Shown piece by piece: positions 5,961 to 6,659 of a stretch of 6,659 bases of DNA. The notes under the pieces are model-generated. The model searched no databases, was not told the origin of the DNA, and saw only the letters and a list, made by a program, of their open reading frames with translations. The stretch comes from an uncultured Verrucomicrobia subdivision 3 bacterium. Its GTDB lineage: Bacteria > Verrucomicrobiota > Verrucomicrobiae > Limisphaerales > UBA11358. The translations under genes were made by a program, and so were the position numbers. Positions within the stretch are counted from its first letter, which is position 1, and every line of letters starts with the position of its first letter. The stretch spans positions 1 to 6,659 of the forward strand of contig CAINDH010000029.1 in assembly GCA_903847285.1 (NCBI GenBank). Direction: 5' to 3'.

Positions 5961-6293
5961 AGCGCTAAGCAAACGGATTACTAGGATGCCAGATTTCTCA
6001 GTGGGACTTCCGCCACGGCCGCCGGATGCAGGCAGGCCCCGGCCGGGTGGATGCACCAGCCGCCGGGACATGAAAAAGAAGCCGCATGTAGTTTTAAAAG
6101 CAGAGACCTTCCAAACCGCTAGAACTTCTAATGCAACTCATGTGCCAACGCCTACACCTTCCATTCTCTGGCGATTCCGTCACTTTCCCCAATCAACGTC
6201 TTTTCGCCGTGTTGATTTTTAGACCGCCGGAATAAAATCCATCATCGAACATTCTCTGACTGTCTTCGCGGACGATTACCTCTTCTAGACCAG
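5961..6293. other. Gene-free region between the ilvB-type gene and the pectin operon
   Basis: About 330 bp with no convincing gene. It should hold the promoter and any operator for the leftward operon, but no -35/-10 pair stands out; TAGTAAT on the minus strand near 5980 is a weak -10 candidate. Visible structures are a GC-rich patch (about 6010-6070) with direct repeats GCCGCCGG (6018-6025, 6059-6066) and GGATGCA (6024-6030, 6049-6055); a small odd palindrome TAGAACTTCTA (6120-6130); and an inverted repeat AATCAAC (6191-6197)/GTTGATT (6211-6217) followed on the plus strand by a short T run. A 78-codon rightward open frame (5986-6222) has no family motifs and no ribosome-binding site and is not called. 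Confidence 0.6.
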
Positions 6294-6329
6294 AAAAAGG
6301 CCGGGCAAAGTTACTTCGCCCGGCCTTTT
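6294..6329 (-). terminator. Intrinsic terminator of the ilvB-type gene
   Basis: AAAAGGCCGGGC (6295-6306) and GCCCGGCCTTTT (6318-6329) form a perfect 12 bp stem around an 11-base loop. Read leftwards, the GC-rich hairpin is followed by five U residues (6298-6294). It begins 16 bases after the TAA stop of the acetolactate synthase gene. The symmetrical A/T ends mean it might also stop rightward transcripts, though with a shorter T run. It separates the ilvB transcript from the pectin operon, which therefore needs its own promoter. Confidence 0.92.
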
Positions 6330-6345
6330 GAATTGTCTGAAGCGC

Positions 6346-6659
6346 TTACGCCTTCCAGATCATGTCCGCCACGGTCTTGCCAGCGGGGATGAACGGAATG
6401 ACGTGCGTGCTGTAAGGCACCACCACGTCGAGCACGTAGGGTTCGTCGGCATCGAGCATCCGCTGCATGGCGGCGCGGAGATCTTTCTTGAACATCACGC
6501 GTTCGCATTTCACGCCGAAGGAATTGCAGACGGCAACGTAATTCGGATAAATGTCCGCGCGGTCTTTCGGGTCGCCGAGATAGGTGTGACCACGGTTGCC
6601 GGCGTAGAAGTTATCTTCCCATTGCACCACCATGCCGAGGTGTTGGTTGTTCAGGATGA
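6346..6659 (-). CDS. ilvB: Acetolactate synthase large subunit, C-terminal part (N-terminus outside window)
   Basis: The last 104 codons of the catalytic subunit of acetohydroxyacid synthase, which condenses pyruvate with pyruvate or 2-ketobutyrate using ThDP in valine, leucine and isoleucine synthesis. The fragment starts in the ThDP-binding domain with ILNNQHLGMVVQWEDNFY, continues with NRGHTYLGDP, IYPNYVAVCNSFGVKC and LDADEPYVLDVVVPYSTHV, and ends with FIPAGKTVADMIWKA. The NNQHLGMV.QWED.FY..NR.HT.LGDP pattern closely follows the chloroplast-type and many bacterial IlvB enzymes, and distinguishes it from other ThDP enzymes such as glyoxylate carboligase or pyruvate oxidase. It ends at TAA 6348-6346 and has its own terminator, so it is not part of the pectin operon. 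The symbol ilvB is used in the general sense; ilvI or ilvG naming cannot be excluded. Confidence 0.93.
   Translation of the reverse strand, partial: ILNNQHLGMVVQWEDNFYAGNRGHTYLGDPKDRADIYPNYVAVCNSFGVKCERVMFKKDLRAAMQRMLDADEPYVLDVVVPYSTHVIPFIPAGKTVADMIWKA

Noticed and set aside
6191..6220. Possible rightward terminator (AATCAAC/GTTGATT plus T run)
   Set aside because: The 7 bp stem has only two G-C pairs and a 13-base loop, and there is no rightward gene for it to serve.
5986..6222. 78-codon rightward open frame in the intergenic region
   Set aside because: Composition is Pro/Arg/Ser-rich, no ribosome-binding site precedes it and no motif is recognised. It ends at a small inverted repeat with a T run, which is why it was considered, but that stem is AT-rich and weak.
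1..6659. CRISPR array, tRNA/rRNA gene, insertion sequence or phage attachment site
   Set aside because: No evenly spaced repeats, cloverleaf, transposase motif or flanking target duplications were seen; the only repeats are the palindromic elements described.

Overview
Every convincing gene in this 6.7 kb window is read leftwards (minus strand). The gene families, lipoprotein-type leaders, scarce Shine-Dalgarno sequences, DUF1080 gene and two palindromic interspersed repeats suggest a polysaccharide-degrading bacterium of the Verrucomicrobiota or a related PVC/planctomycete-like lineage. This placement is inferred from gene content and recalled repeat types; there is no rRNA or marker gene to prove it.

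In transcription order (right to left): (i) the C-terminal 104 codons of an acetolactate synthase large subunit (ilvB-type, branched-chain amino acid synthesis), closed by a strong intrinsic terminator at 6294-6329; (ii) a ~350 bp gene-free stretch that must carry the promoter of what follows; (iii) a seven-feature block made of an unrecognised helical-repeat lipoprotein (5944-4535), kduI (4495-3659), a palindromic repeat (3597-3652), kduD (3576-2803), a secreted DUF1080 protein (2789-2115), a GH105/GH88 lipoprotein-type hydrolase (2021-801) and a second GH105/GH88-type hydrolase (694 to beyond position 1, truncated by the window).

The block looks like an operon for late pectin/rhamnogalacturonan breakdown. 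The two GH105/GH88-type enzymes would remove the 4,5-unsaturated uronic acid that lyases leave on oligosaccharide ends, outside the cytoplasm. The released sugar rearranges to 5-keto-4-deoxyuronate, which KduI isomerises to 2,5-diketo-3-deoxygluconate; KduD then reduces this to 2-keto-3-deoxygluconate (KDG). KDG kinase and aldolase are not in the window. DUF1080 proteins (Pfam 3-keto-disaccharide hydrolase) are frequent companions of such clusters but have no fixed place in this pathway.

The most unusual features are a two-hairpin palindromic element that lies in frame inside the 5' coding region of the DUF1080 gene, pushing its signal-peptide core about 30 residues downstream; a second, unrelated palindromic element just after the kduI stop codon; and the unassigned lipoprotein that seems to open the operon and has the only clear Shine-Dalgarno sequence.
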